64,000 nt of DNA from SIG437 sp045576235 (GCA_045576235.1 JAZNGA010000033.1:62001-126000), one strand, 5' to 3'; positions 32,768 through 42,464 are shown, numbered from the stretch's first letter. The notes: generated from the sequence alone by a model not told the origin. Made by a program: numbers and translations.

Positions 32768-33646
32768 ATGAATATTCAATGGTATCCAGGGCATATGGCA
32801 AAGACAATGAGACTTATAAAAGAGAATTTGAAGCTTGTTGACATTATAATTGAGCTTTTAGATGCTCGTATTCCGATTTCATCAAAAAATCCGGATATAG
32901 ATGAGCTTGTCAAAGCAAAACCAAGAATTATTGTTTTAAATAAATCTGACCTTTCTGACGAGAAAATCAACAAGGATTGGATGGCATATTATAAATCTAA
33001 AAACATTCCCGTTGTGCTCTATGACAGTGTTCATCAAACCAACACAAATCTGATTTTCGATTTAATTCAAAAAGTTTTAGAAGAGAAAATTGATGGCTTA
33101 AAAGAAAAAGGGATGATAAACAGGTCGGTTAAAGTAATGATTGTCGGCATACCTAATGTTGGAAAGTCATCTTTTATAAACAAATTAGTCAAAAAATCTG
33201 TTGCTATTGCAGGAGACAGGCCGGGTGTAACAAGAGGAAAACAATGGATTCGCATGAAACAAGGCTTTGAACTTCTTGACACACCAGGGATTTTATGGCC
33301 TAAATTTGATGAAAAGACGGGGCTTAATCTTGCATATATAGGTTCCGTAAAAGATGAAATTATTGATATTGAAACTCTTGCTGTTCATCTTCTTGCGTTT
33401 TTCAATGTTAATTATCCCGAAAAGTTGCAAGAACGCTACAAGATAGAAATAAACAGTGAGATGACGGGGTATGAGATTATGGTTGCCATAGCAAAAAAAC
33501 GCGGTTTTTTAATATCAGGCGGAGAATTTGACACATTGAGGTGTGCAAATGTTGTTTTAGATGAATTCCGTGACTCAAAGCTCGGAAAAATATCTTTGGA
33601 AAAGCCATCTGACTTTTATGATTTGGAGGATTATGATGAGACTTGA
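32768..33646 (+). CDS. rbgA: Ribosome biogenesis GTPase YlqF/RbgA
   Basis: This circularly permuted GTPase acts late in 50S assembly. The permuted order is seen directly: G4 LNKSDL (~58) comes before G1 GIPNVGKSSFI (~128) and G3 DTPGILWP (~175). The N-terminus MNIQWYPGHMAKTMR is family-specific. The C-terminal helical domain ends after ~290 residues, as expected. The next gene, rnhB, begins inside its last codons. Confidence 0.96.
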   Translation: MNIQWYPGHMAKTMRLIKENLKLVDIIIELLDARIPISSKNPDIDELVKAKPRIIVLNKSDLSDEKINKDWMAYYKSKNIPVVLYDSVHQTNTNLIFDLIQKVLEEKIDGLKEKGMINRSVKVMIVGIPNVGKSSFINKLVKKSVAIAGDRPGVTRGKQWIRMKQGFELLDTPGILWPKFDEKTGLNLAYIGSVKDEIIDIETLAVHLLAFFNVNYPEKLQERYKIEINSEMTGYEIMVAIAKKRGFLISGGEFDTLRCANVVLDEFRDSKLGKISLEKPSDFYDLEDYDET

Positions 33647-34259
33647 TGAATTTGACAAGCAATTTATCACGCAAGGATATAAAATTATTGCAGGTGTTGA
33701 TGAAGCGGGAAGAGGGCCGCTTGCTGGACCTGTTTATGCTGCCGCTGTTATTCTTCCTGAAGATTTTTATTCGCCAGAAATAAATGATTCAAAAAAAATC
33801 AGCGAAAAGAAAAGGGAAGTGCTTTTTGATATTATAACAGAAAACGCGCTGGCATATGCTATAGAAAGTGTTGATGCTGAAATAATTGACGAAATAAATA
33901 TCTTAGCCGCAACAATGCTTGCTATGAAAAAAGCAGTAGAAGCGCTCAAAGTCAAACCAGACCTTGTTCTTGTTGATGGTAATAGAACGGGAGATTTGTC
34001 GATTAAGACTCAATGTGTCATAAAAGGCGATTCAAAAAGCCAATCCATTGCTGCGGCGTCAATTCTTGCAAAAGTTGCAAGAGATAGATTTTGTAAAGAA
34101 AAGCTCGATCTTTTATATCCCGAATATTGCTTTAATAAACATAAAGGCTATGGAACTAAACTCCATGTTGAAAAAATTAAAGAGTTTGGTCCATGTAAAG
34201 AGCACAGAAAGACTTTCTTGAAGAAAATATTGAATTCAAATAAGAGTGAAGAATTATGA
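33636..34259 (+). CDS. rnhB: Ribonuclease HII
   Basis: RNase HII removes ribonucleotides embedded in DNA. The catalytic core GVDEAGRGPLAGPVYAAAVIL supplies D and E; VDGN and the C-terminal HKGYGT motif follow. The frame opens 75 bases upstream within rbgA, but TTGGAGGA at 33624-33630 and the family N-terminus MRLDEF favour the ATG at 33636 (33633 is also possible). That start overlaps the rbgA stop by a few bases. The end overlaps yraN by four bases, so rbgA-rnhB-yraN is one translational unit. Confidence 0.95.
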   Translation: MRLDEFDKQFITQGYKIIAGVDEAGRGPLAGPVYAAAVILPEDFYSPEINDSKKISEKKREVLFDIITENALAYAIESVDAEIIDEINILAATMLAMKKAVEALKVKPDLVLVDGNRTGDLSIKTQCVIKGDSKSQSIAAASILAKVARDRFCKEKLDLLYPEYCFNKHKGYGTKLHVEKIKEFGPCKEHRKTFLKKILNSNKSEEL

Positions 34260-34609
34260 ACAAATTGATTGTGGGTGCGAAAGGCGAATATGCCGCGTGT
34301 GTATATTTAAAGAAGAACGGTTACAAGATCTTAAAGAGAAATTATAAAAAAAGTTTTGGCGAAATTGACATAATTGCTAAAAAGAATGAAGATATTTCTT
34401 TTGTAGAAGTTAAAACAAGAAAAAATGAAGACTTTGGTCGCCCTTGCCAAGCTGTCAATGAATCCAAAAAGTCAAAAATAAGAAAAACTGCTATGGCATA
34501 CATTGTTGAAAATGCTCTTGATGAAAATTACTCGTTCGATGTTATAGAAGTTTTTCATAGCGGTGGGGAAATTATAAAATTAGAGCATATTAAAAATGCT
34601 TTTTTCTAA
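34256..34609 (+). CDS. YraN/UPF0102-family endonuclease-like protein
   Basis: The 117-residue protein has the UPF0102 pattern GAKGEYAACVYLKKNGYKILKRNYK, then GEIDIIAKKNEDISFVEVKTRKNEDFGRP. The E...D...ExK arrangement is that of a restriction-endonuclease-like nuclease fold. Activity and role are not established, although it is widely conserved next to rnhB, as here (ATGA overlap). A weak A/T-rich hairpin (34628-34656) just after may serve as terminator. Confidence 0.92.
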   Translation: MNKLIVGAKGEYAACVYLKKNGYKILKRNYKKSFGEIDIIAKKNEDISFVEVKTRKNEDFGRPCQAVNESKKSKIRKTAMAYIVENALDENYSFDVIEVFHSGGEIIKLEHIKNAFF

Positions 34610-34705
34610 AATTTCTTCTTTTTTTGAAAAAAAAGCATGAAACAGTTGCTTTTTTTTTCTTTTTATATTAAAATGTTATGTAAGAATATATCTTGGAGGT
34701 AATAT

Positions 34706-35893
34706 ATGTATATTTCTGAAAAAGCAAAAAAGATTAAAGCGTCAACAACGCTTGCTATTGACTCCAAATTTAAGGAAATGAAGGCAAATGGGGAAGATGT
34801 TGTTGGCTTTGGCGCAGGGGAGCCTGATTTTAACACTCCTGACTATATAATTGATGCAGCTATAAAGGCTATGAATGATGGAAAAACTAAATATACGCCT
34901 GCTGCAGGTACAGTTTCTTTAAGAACTGAAATTTGTAATAAACTAAAAAACGAAAACAATCTTGACTATTCATTTAATCAGATTGTTGTAAGCAACGGCG
35001 CGAAACATTCGCTCGTGAATGTTTTTCAGACAATTTTAAATCCCGGAGACGAAGTAATTGTTCCGGCACCATTTTGGGTAAGTTATCCCGAAATGATTAA
35101 GATTGCTGATGGTGTTCCTGTAATTTTATACACGAAAGAAGAAAACAACTTTAAATTTACTAAAGATGAGCTTTTATCTGCGATTACTGATAAAACAAGG
35201 GCTGTTGTTTTAAACAGTCCATCAAATCCTACAGGTATGGTCTATACAAAAGAAGAGCTCGAAGAAATAGCAAAGGTTGCCGTTGAAAAAAATATTTATG
35301 TTGTTTCCGACGAAATATATGAACACCTTATTTACGAGGGCAAGCATGTGAGCATTGCTGAGCTTGGTGATGATATTAAAAACCTTACAATAATAATAAA
35401 CGGTGTTTCAAAAACATATGCGATGACAGGATGGAGAATTGGTTACACTGCTTCAAACATTGAAATTGCTAAAGCAATGGCAAATCTTCAATCGCATGCA
35501 ACATCTAACCCTAACTCTATCGCTCAGGCTGCTACAGAAGCAGCTCTTACCGGTGGCTATGATGAAATCAATAAAATGAAAGCTGCTTTTAAAGAAAGAC
35601 GCGATTATATGACGAAGAGAATTAATTCAATAGATGGAGTGTCATGTAAAGTTCCAAATGGTGCTTTCTATGTTTTGATGAACATTTCTAAGTTAAAAGG
35701 AAGAACCATCGGTGGCGAGATGATAAATTCTTCTGATGATTTTGCCGGTGTATTTTTGAATAAAGCCGGCGTTGCAATTGTTCCATGCAGCGGATTCGGT
35801 GCTGATGATTATGTTCGTTGGTCATATGCGACAAGTATGGAAAATATAAAAGAAGGTTTAGACAGATTAGAAAAACTTTTAGGAAATATTTAA
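34706..35893 (+). CDS. PLP-dependent aspartate/aromatic aminotransferase
   Basis: This class I aminotransferase has 395 residues. It has VVGFGAGEPDFNTPDYI, the cofactor-contacting VVSNGAKHSLVNVF, LNSPSNPTGMVYTKEE, and the Schiff-base lysine in NGVSKTYAMTGWRIGY; the late arginine is in DDYVRWSYATS. Sequence style matches AspB-type aspartate aminotransferase of Firmicutes (class I gamma). It could feed aspartate into the threonine pathway; thrC follows 50 bases later. TTGGAGGT precedes the ATG. Confidence 0.92.
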   Translation: MYISEKAKKIKASTTLAIDSKFKEMKANGEDVVGFGAGEPDFNTPDYIIDAAIKAMNDGKTKYTPAAGTVSLRTEICNKLKNENNLDYSFNQIVVSNGAKHSLVNVFQTILNPGDEVIVPAPFWVSYPEMIKIADGVPVILYTKEENNFKFTKDELLSAITDKTRAVVLNSPSNPTGMVYTKEELEEIAKVAVEKNIYVVSDEIYEHLIYEGKHVSIAELGDDIKNLTIIINGVSKTYAMTGWRIGYTASNIEIAKAMANLQSHATSNPNSIAQAATEAALTGGYDEINKMKAAFKERRDYMTKRINSIDGVSCKVPNGAFYVLMNISKLKGRTIGGEMINSSDDFAGVFLNKAGVAIVPCSGFGADDYVRWSYATSMENIKEGLDRLEKLLGNI

Positions 35894-35942
35894 TTTGAAT
35901 TTACATTTTAATATGTATTGAGAGGGAAGGCAAAAAAATATT

Positions 35943-37445
35943 ATGCAATATCAATCTACAAGGGATAAAAATATTAGTGTTGAGTCTGCTGTAGCAATTA
36001 AGACAGGATTGTCAAAAGATGGTGGTCTTTTTGTTCCATGCATGATTCCTCAAATATGTGATGATGAATTAAAAGCTATGTCGTCTCTGAATTATAATGA
36101 AAGAGCTGCAAAAATTTTAAGCTTATTTCTGACTGATTTCACTCAAGAAGAGATTATAGAATGTGTTGACAAAGCGTATAGTAAAGAAAAATTTGAAACA
36201 ACAGACATAGCTCCGCTTTATAAACTTAATAATTCAACATATTTTTTAGAATTGTGGCATGGGCCGACATGTGCTTTTAAAGATATGGCGCTTCAGATTT
36301 TACCTCATCTTTTGCTTAAATCGGTTAAAAAAACCGGCGAAACAAAAGAAATAGTCATACTTGTTGCAACATCAGGTGATACAGGTAAAGCAGCTTTGGA
36401 AGGCTTCAAAAATGTTGATGGAACAAGAATTATTGTTTTCTATCCCGAAAAGGGTGTGAGCAAAATTCAGAAGCTTCAAATGGCAACTCAGGATGGTAAT
36501 AATGTCGATGTTGCTGCTATAAATGGAAATTTCGATGATGCACAGACAGGTGTAAAAACAATATTTTCAGATAAAGAATATTCTAAAATTCTTTCTCAAA
36601 ACAGTTTTATGCTCTCGAGCGCAAATTCTATAAACTGGGGAAGACTTGTTCCGCAGATTATATATTATTTTTCTGCATATTGTAATTTGCTTCGTAATGA
36701 TGAAATAAAATTAGGTGAATCCGTTAATTTTGTTGTTCCTACAGGTAATTTTGGAAACATTTTAGCTGCCTATTACGCTAAAGAAATGGGTTTACCGATA
36801 AACAAACTCATTTGCGCATCAAATCAGAACAACATTCTTACCGATTTTATCAATACAGGTGTTTATGACAGAAATAGAAACTTCCACACAACATCATCAC
36901 CATCTATGGACATACTCATATCAAGCAATCTTGAAAGACTGCTTTTCCATGTTACAGATGGAGATGATGCAACAATTAATATATGGATGAATGATTTAAA
37001 AGAAAACGGAAAATATGAAGTTCCAGAAAACACAAAGAAAAAAATCAAAGAGATTTTCTGGGCGGGTTTTTGTAATGATGAAATGACTTCTGAGACAATT
37101 AAAAATGTTAAAGAGTCTCATGGATATGTCATCGATACACACACTGCAGTTGCAAAAAATGTTTATGACCAGTTTGTTTCAGAAACAAATGACACACATA
37201 AAACTATTGTTGTTTCTACAGCGAGTCCGTTTAAATTTGCAAATAGTGTTTTAAGTGCCATTGTACCTGAAGGGGAAACAGAAGGAAAAGATGATTTTGA
37301 GCTGTTAGATATGCTGTCTAAAAAAGCTGAATTAAATCTTCCTGAATCATTATCTGATCTCAGAAATAAGCCTGTTGTGTTTAAAACCACTTGTGAAAAA
37401 AATGAACTTTATGAGGTTGTCAGCAATATGCTTAACCTGGCATAA
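35943..37445 (+). CDS. thrC: Threonine synthase
   Basis: ThrC converts O-phosphohomoserine to threonine using PLP. The 500-residue protein is the long fungal/gamma-type form: MQYQSTRDKNISVESAVAIK at the start, the PLP lysine in LWHGPTCAFKDMALQ, the ATSGDTGKAALEGF phosphate loop, and VPTGNFGNILAAYYAKEMG. GAGAGGGAAGG lies upstream. No homoserine kinase (thrB) or homoserine dehydrogenase is adjacent. The aminotransferase before it supplies or drains aspartate, so the two may share a transcript. Confidence 0.95.
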   Translation: MQYQSTRDKNISVESAVAIKTGLSKDGGLFVPCMIPQICDDELKAMSSLNYNERAAKILSLFLTDFTQEEIIECVDKAYSKEKFETTDIAPLYKLNNSTYFLELWHGPTCAFKDMALQILPHLLLKSVKKTGETKEIVILVATSGDTGKAALEGFKNVDGTRIIVFYPEKGVSKIQKLQMATQDGNNVDVAAINGNFDDAQTGVKTIFSDKEYSKILSQNSFMLSSANSINWGRLVPQIIYYFSAYCNLLRNDEIKLGESVNFVVPTGNFGNILAAYYAKEMGLPINKLICASNQNNILTDFINTGVYDRNRNFHTTSSPSMDILISSNLERLLFHVTDGDDATINIWMNDLKENGKYEVPENTKKKIKEIFWAGFCNDEMTSETIKNVKESHGYVIDTHTAVAKNVYDQFVSETNDTHKTIVVSTASPFKFANSVLSAIVPEGETEGKDDFELLDMLSKKAELNLPESLSDLRNKPVVFKTTCEKNELYEVVSNMLNLA

Positions 37446-37459
37446 TTATGGAGAGAATT

Positions 37460-38449
37460 ATGGAATGGATTCAAGTTTCAATATATACATCTTCTTTCGG
37501 CATTGAACCGGTTTGTGGAGTCTTATATAATTTAGGTATAACCGGTCTCGAAATTGAAGATTATGAAGATTTCAAGAAGTTTTTAGATGATAATCGTGCT
37601 TCGTGGGACTATGTTGATGAAAAATTAGCTGAAGAAAAGTCAGGTGAAACTTGCATTAAACTTTATTTACCTGATGATGCAAAGGGATATGAGACTTTGA
37701 ATGCTGTTAAAACAGTGATAGCAGCCTTGAAAGATTCAGATGCACAAAATCAACTCGGAAGACTTGTCGTTTCTTTGGGGCATGTCAAGGAAGAAGATTG
37801 GTGCAACAATTGGAAGCAATATTTCAAACCTTTGCTTGTTGGTGAAAACATTTTAATATGCCCAGATTGGGAAGATGTTCCTTGCTGCGAGAACAAAACT
37901 GTTTTTAAAATTAATCCCGGCATGAGCTTTGGAACGGGTTCTCACGAAACAACACAACTATGTATCGAGGAGATGGAAAAACATATAGAACCTGGACATG
38001 TTGTGTTAGATTTAGGGTGTGGAAGCGGCATTTTATCAATAATAGCAATGCTTTTAGGTGCTAAAGAAGCTACTGCCATTGACATTGATTCAAATGCTGT
38101 AAAAATCGCACTTGAAAATGCTGAAAAAAATGGCATTTCCATTTCTGATTATCATACTATTGCAGGAAACATTTTAAACGATGAAAATTTGTGCACAGTT
38201 ATTTCCAAAAAGAAATATGATGTTATTTTTGCAAACATTGTTGCTGATGTAATCATCGCTTTAAAGCCAATTGTATATGATTTTATGGATGATGAAACCA
38301 TACTTATAACATCCGGCATAATTAATTCCAGATTGGACGATGTGCTGAATGAATATATAAATAGTCCATTTGAGATAATTAAAATCCGCGAAAAGGGAGA
38401 ATGGGCATCAATATCGCTAAAAAAAGCGGCTATAATGCCGTTAAAATAA
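37460..38449 (+). CDS. prmA: Ribosomal protein L11 methyltransferase
   Basis: PrmA trimethylates L11. The N-terminal substrate-binding domain MEWIQVSIYTSSFGIEPV is followed by a linker with WCNNWKQYFKPL, and the SAM domain starts at INPGMSFGTGSHETTQLC with VLDLGCGSGILSIIAMLLGA. The amino-transfer motif FANIVADVII is present. GGAGAG lies four bases before the ATG at 37460, which I prefer to the ATG at 37448. The gene comes two bases after thrC, so it is translated from the same message. Confidence 0.95.
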   Translation: MEWIQVSIYTSSFGIEPVCGVLYNLGITGLEIEDYEDFKKFLDDNRASWDYVDEKLAEEKSGETCIKLYLPDDAKGYETLNAVKTVIAALKDSDAQNQLGRLVVSLGHVKEEDWCNNWKQYFKPLLVGENILICPDWEDVPCCENKTVFKINPGMSFGTGSHETTQLCIEEMEKHIEPGHVVLDLGCGSGILSIIAMLLGAKEATAIDIDSNAVKIALENAEKNGISISDYHTIAGNILNDENLCTVISKKKYDVIFANIVADVIIALKPIVYDFMDDETILITSGIINSRLDDVLNEYINSPFEIIKIREKGEWASISLKKAAIMPLK

Positions 38450-38467
38450 TAAAGGAGTGTGTTTACT

Positions 38468-39178
38468 ATGTATAACTTTAGTATTCAGTTGGATGACAAC
38501 AGTACTTATTTTCACTATGGTATCTCCAACATTGAACTTAAGGACGGTTTTTTTGGTTTATGGCTTCGTGATTTCAATGACGAACAGCTGAAAAAGCGTC
38601 AGGAGATATTGATAAAGTCAATGCAGAAAATTGTACTTTATAGTGTTAAGGTGCCGGTTTGCGATTATGAAGTTTACGAAAAAATGCTTAAAAATGCTAG
38701 TGTATTAAAGATTGAAAATATTAAAATCAGTTTATCTGCTATACGAGATTCATCAGATTCAACAATTGATGCATTGAAAAAAATCATTAATAAAGCAAAT
38801 GAGTTTGGTATTAAAATTTTATTTGAAGCTTCATCAAATCATTCTTTCTTCACATTAGATTTTTATAAGAAAATTCGTTCAGAGGCAACAGGTCTCATTT
38901 TTAGTCCTCTTGAATATATCAAGCTGAAGAAGGCTCCTGTTGATGTTTTGAAAGAATGTGATGTAACAGAAGATATTTGCTTCATTCGCGCAAATGATGG
39001 TTTATTAGATTCAGGATCCCCGACACTTCCCGGAAAAGGTGATGGAAACATATCTGAATGTGCTAAATTATTACTTGATAAAGGTTACAAAGGATATTTC
39101 TCATTCGCTGATTACTCAAACAGCTTCTTGATTTCAGAAATAATCAGAAGATATAATGAATATTTAGCAGCTATATAG
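38468..39178 (+). CDS. Sugar phosphate isomerase/epimerase-like TIM-barrel protein
   Basis: The 236-residue protein looks like a short or divergent xylose-isomerase-like barrel. The C-terminal part SGSPTLPGKGDGNISECAKLLLDKGYKGYFSFADY follows the family ending (pGeGdgd...gYdGw). The internal ALKKIINKANEFGIKILFEASSNHSF resembles the mid-barrel strand. The N-terminal half is poorly conserved, and the usual metal-binding E, D, H, E set is only partly visible, so the activity is doubtful. AAAGGAG supports the ATG at 38468; a GTG nine bases earlier is less likely. A bidirectional terminator follows. Confidence 0.6.
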   Translation: MYNFSIQLDDNSTYFHYGISNIELKDGFFGLWLRDFNDEQLKKRQEILIKSMQKIVLYSVKVPVCDYEVYEKMLKNASVLKIENIKISLSAIRDSSDSTIDALKKIINKANEFGIKILFEASSNHSFFTLDFYKKIRSEATGLIFSPLEYIKLKKAPVDVLKECDVTEDICFIRANDGLLDSGSPTLPGKGDGNISECAKLLLDKGYKGYFSFADYSNSFLISEIIRRYNEYLAAI

Positions 39179-39182
39179 TACA

Positions 39183-39215
39183 AAAGAGCGATAACACAAA
39201 ATGTTATCGCTCTTT
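39183..39215. terminator. Bidirectional terminator between the isomerase-like gene and sigG
   Basis: AAAGAGCGATAACA (39183-39196) pairs perfectly with TGTTATCGCTCTTT (39202-39215) around a five-base loop, with A and T tracts at the ends. Confidence 0.9.
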
Positions 39216-39221
39216 AAAATT

Positions 39222-39992
39222 TCAGACATATTTCTTCATCCGCTCTAAAGCGCCTTTTTCAAGTCGTGAAACCTGAGCTTGTGATATACCAATTTCATCA
39301 GCAACTTCCATTTGTGTTTTTCCCGCAAAAAAACGTAAGTTTATAATTTTTTTTTCGCGCTCTGTCAATCTCTTCATAGCCTCTTTTAATGCAATTTCCT
39401 CCAACCAGCTTTCATCTGTGTTTTTTGTGTCTTTAACTTGATCCATAACAAAAAGTGTATCTGTACCATCATTATATGCAGGTTCAAAAAGAGAAACAGG
39501 TTCTTGTATTGCCTCAAGTGCAAAAACAATGTCTTCTTTAGGCATATTAAGCGCTTTGCTTATTTCACAAACTGTCGGTTCCTTTGAATTTTTGTTAATA
39601 TATTCTTCCTTAACCTTAAGCGCCTTATATGCAACATCTCTGATTGAACGGCTGACACGAATATGATTGTTGTCCCGAAGATATCGTCTTATCTCTCCGA
39701 TTATCATAGGAACAGCATATGTTGAAAATTTAACATCGTGAGACACATCGAAATTATCTATTGCTTTTATCAGACCAATACAACCAATCTGAAACAAATC
39801 ATCAGGATTTTCACCCCTATTATTGAATCGTTGTATGACACTGAGAACAAGTCTCAGATTTCCATTTATAAATTTTTCCCGTGCTTCTTCATCTCCGTTT
39901 TTTATTTTAATCATAAGATGTTTTTTTTCTTCGTTGGATAATAGAGGTAGTTTGGCTGTGTTAACACCACAAATTTCAACTTTGTTTGACAT
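39222..39992 (-). CDS. sigG: Sporulation sigma factor SigG
   Basis: SigG directs late forespore transcription. The 256 residues start with NKVEICGVNTAKLPLLS, which is highly specific for SigG. Region 2 (NLRLVLSVIQRFNNRGENPDDLFQIGCIGLIKAIDNFD and STYAVPMIIGEIRRYLRDN), region 3 and region 4 (LTEREKKIINLRFFAGKTQMEVADEIGISQAQVSRLE) are intact. Usually sigG lies after spoIIGA-sigE; here it is alone between two terminator-bounded operons. A candidate forespore promoter lies at 40029-40056. Confidence 0.96.
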   Translation of the reverse strand: MSNKVEICGVNTAKLPLLSNEEKKHLMIKIKNGDEEAREKFINGNLRLVLSVIQRFNNRGENPDDLFQIGCIGLIKAIDNFDVSHDVKFSTYAVPMIIGEIRRYLRDNNHIRVSRSIRDVAYKALKVKEEYINKNSKEPTVCEISKALNMPKEDIVFALEAIQEPVSLFEPAYNDGTDTLFVMDQVKDTKNTDESWLEEIALKEAMKRLTEREKKIINLRFFAGKTQMEVADEIGISQAQVSRLEKGALERMKKYV

Positions 39993-40028
39993 ATTTTAAT
40001 TCATCCCTTTTATTTTCAAGTAAATATA

Positions 40029-40056
40029 ATTATTTCCTTTTTATGTAAAAATATAC
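40029..40056 (-). promoter_or_regulatory. Candidate sigma-F/sigma-G type promoter of sigG
   Basis: Read on the minus strand, GTATA (40056-40052) fits a GYWTA -35 element, and GGAAATAAT (40037-40029) fits the GGNNANANT -10 of forespore sigma factors. The 14-base spacer is slightly short. The location about 40 bases before the sigG start, and known sigma-F control of sigG, support it. The match is by eye. Confidence 0.4.
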
Positions 40057-40099
40057 CCAGGAGAATTATTTCAACATTGTTAATTTTTTTATTTATGAC

Positions 40100-40128
40100 T
40101 TTATATCTTAAAAAAAATATGCTATAAT
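40100..40128 (+). promoter_or_regulatory. Sigma-A promoter of the ClpE-like gene
   Basis: TTTATA (40100-40105) and TATAAT (40123-40128) are 17 bases apart. I do not see a clear CtsR heptad repeat around it. Confidence 0.55.
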
Positions 40129-40163
40129 ATATTAGAAAAGTAACACTAAAGGAGAATTATAAA

Positions 40164-42458
40164 ATGTTATGTGTAAGATGTAAAAAAAATCCTGCCGTAG
40201 TATTTATCAATAAATTAAATCCGGCTGACAATTCTCAGTCAACGGATGGCTATTGTCTAAAATGTGCTAAAGAAATGGGCATTGCTCCTGTTAACGATAT
40301 CTTGAAAAATATGGGAATTTCTGAGGAAGAATTTGATGAAATAAATTCAGGTATGAATGAGCTTATGAGCAACCTTTCGGATTTTGGTTCTGAAGATGTG
40401 GAAGTGATCGGAGAAGATGCATCGCCTATTGCAATGCTTGGAAATATTAACAATTTTTTTGGGAATTTTATGAATAAAAATTCTTCAGGAACTGATGGCT
40501 TCGGCTCGACTAAAACAGCTACAAAGCCTAAAACAAAAGAGAAAAAAAGAATTTTAGACAGTTTTGGAACGAATCTCACAAAAAAAGCAAATGATAAGCT
40601 AATAGACAGAATTGTTGGTCGTGATGCAGAAATCAACAGAGTAGTGCAAATATTGAACAGGCGCTCAAAAAACAATCCTGTTTTGCTTGGTGAACCTGGT
40701 GTTGGTAAAACTGCAATCGCAGAGGGACTGGCTGTTAGAATAGCAGAAAAGAGTGTTCCTCCAAAACTTTTCGGTAAAGAAGTATATTTACTTGATTTTA
40801 CAGCCATCGTGGCGGGGACACAATTTAGGGGACAGTTTGAAGCACGACTAAAAAAAATTATTGACGAAGCCAAAGAATTGGGGAACATTATCCTTGTGAT
40901 AGACGAACTTCATAACATAGTTGGTGCAGGTGATGCTGAAGGCTCCATGAGCGCAGGAAACATTTTAAAACCGGCTTTGGCACGCGGTGATATTCAGATT
41001 TTAGGCGCGACAACACTTGATGAATACAGAAAACACATTGAAAAAGATTCTGCATTAGAAAGGCGTTTTCAGCCTGTTATGGTTAATGAGCCATCTATTA
41101 GTGAAACAATTGAAATTATAAAAGGCATTCGCGATTATTACGAAAAATATCACAGAGTAATAATTTCTGACGACATAATAAAACAGGCTGTTTTGATGTC
41201 CGAAAGATATATTACTGACCGTTTTTTGCCTGATAAGGCAATTGATGTTATTGATGAAGCAGGTTCAAAAGTTAACCTCTTAAATAAGGATTTAGTTGAA
41301 CTTACAATGCTTAATGAAGAATTAAGACAAATTCAAATCCAGAAAGATGAAGCAATTTCCTCAGATTCAACCGAAAACTATCAGTTAGCCGCAGAGCTAA
41401 AAGCAAGAGAATGTGCTATTATTGAAAGAATTAATCAAATCGATTCATTAGGAATTGATAAAAAAATCACTATTGAAGATGTGGCAGCAGTCATTGAAGA
41501 CTGGACTAACATACCGGTTAAAAATATAACCGAGGAAGCAAGCTTAAAATTAATGCAGCTTGAGAATAGAATTTCCAAAAGAGTTATAGGACAGGATAAA
41601 GCAATCAGCATGATTTCTCAAGCAATCAGAAGAAACAGAGCAAGGCTTTCAAAGAAAAGAAAACCTGTTTCTTTCATCTTTGTTGGTCCAACAGGTGTTG
41701 GTAAAACAGAACTTGCTAAGACATTAGCAGAAGTGATGTTTGATAACGAAGAGGCAATGATTCGTGTTGATATGTCAGAATATATGGAAAAACACGCTGT
41801 TTCAAAGCTAATTGGTGCACCTCCCGGATATGTTGGTTATGACGAGGCTGGACAATTAACTGAAAAAGTAAGACGAAAACCATATTCTATAATACTTTTA
41901 GATGAGATTGAAAAAGCACATCAGGATGTTTTTAACATTTTATTACAAATTTTAGATGATGGTAGAGTAGCGGATAGTCACGGCAGAATGGTTAACTTTG
42001 AAAACACTATTATCATTATGACTTCAAACGCAGGCTCAGATTTAAAAACTGCAAATTACGGTTTTAATAAAACTGACGAGGAAAATATTAAAAATAATGT
42101 TGACAATGCATTGAAAAACATTTTCAGGCCAGAGTTTTTAAACAGAATTGATGATGTGGTTATTTTCGAAAAGTTGTCTAAAGAAAATCAATTAATAATA
42201 ATTGATTTAATGATTAACGAGCTTGCGGCAGAACTTTTTTCTCAAGATATAATTTTTGTTGTTGATGATAATGTTAAGCAATTTATTTTAAAAATAGGAT
42301 ATGATGAAAAATATGGCGCAAGACCATTAAGAAGAACCATAGAAAAATCTATTCAAAACAAAATTGCAGAATTATTAATCAAAGGCGACATAAAAAAACA
42401 CAGCAAAATTACTGCCGTGCTTGAAAATGACGATATCAGCATCAAAATAGAGAATTAG
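40164..42458 (+). CDS. ClpE-like AAA+ ATPase with N-terminal zinc finger
   Basis: This Clp/Hsp100 unfoldase of 764 residues has two AAA+ modules, with Walker A motifs GEPGVGKTAIAEG (~180) and GPTGVGKTELAK (~515), and a C-terminal D2-small domain. Instead of the ClpC N-domain repeats it starts with CVRCKKNP...YCLKCAKE, a zinc finger as in ClpE. The middle region is short, with a UVR-like stretch (NYQLAAELKARECAIIERI) and no long ClpB coiled coil. ClpE-type proteins feed damaged proteins to ClpP under stress. No mcsAB or ctsR is adjacent. AAAGGAG precedes the ATG. Confidence 0.9.
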   Translation: MLCVRCKKNPAVVFINKLNPADNSQSTDGYCLKCAKEMGIAPVNDILKNMGISEEEFDEINSGMNELMSNLSDFGSEDVEVIGEDASPIAMLGNINNFFGNFMNKNSSGTDGFGSTKTATKPKTKEKKRILDSFGTNLTKKANDKLIDRIVGRDAEINRVVQILNRRSKNNPVLLGEPGVGKTAIAEGLAVRIAEKSVPPKLFGKEVYLLDFTAIVAGTQFRGQFEARLKKIIDEAKELGNIILVIDELHNIVGAGDAEGSMSAGNILKPALARGDIQILGATTLDEYRKHIEKDSALERRFQPVMVNEPSISETIEIIKGIRDYYEKYHRVIISDDIIKQAVLMSERYITDRFLPDKAIDVIDEAGSKVNLLNKDLVELTMLNEELRQIQIQKDEAISSDSTENYQLAAELKARECAIIERINQIDSLGIDKKITIEDVAAVIEDWTNIPVKNITEEASLKLMQLENRISKRVIGQDKAISMISQAIRRNRARLSKKRKPVSFIFVGPTGVGKTELAKTLAEVMFDNEEAMIRVDMSEYMEKHAVSKLIGAPPGYVGYDEAGQLTEKVRRKPYSIILLDEIEKAHQDVFNILLQILDDGRVADSHGRMVNFENTIIIMTSNAGSDLKTANYGFNKTDEENIKNNVDNALKNIFRPEFLNRIDDVVIFEKLSKENQLIIIDLMINELAAELFSQDIIFVVDDNVKQFILKIGYDEKYGARPLRRTIEKSIQNKIAELLIKGDIKKHSKITAVLENDDISIKIEN

Positions 42459-42464
42459 TCATAA

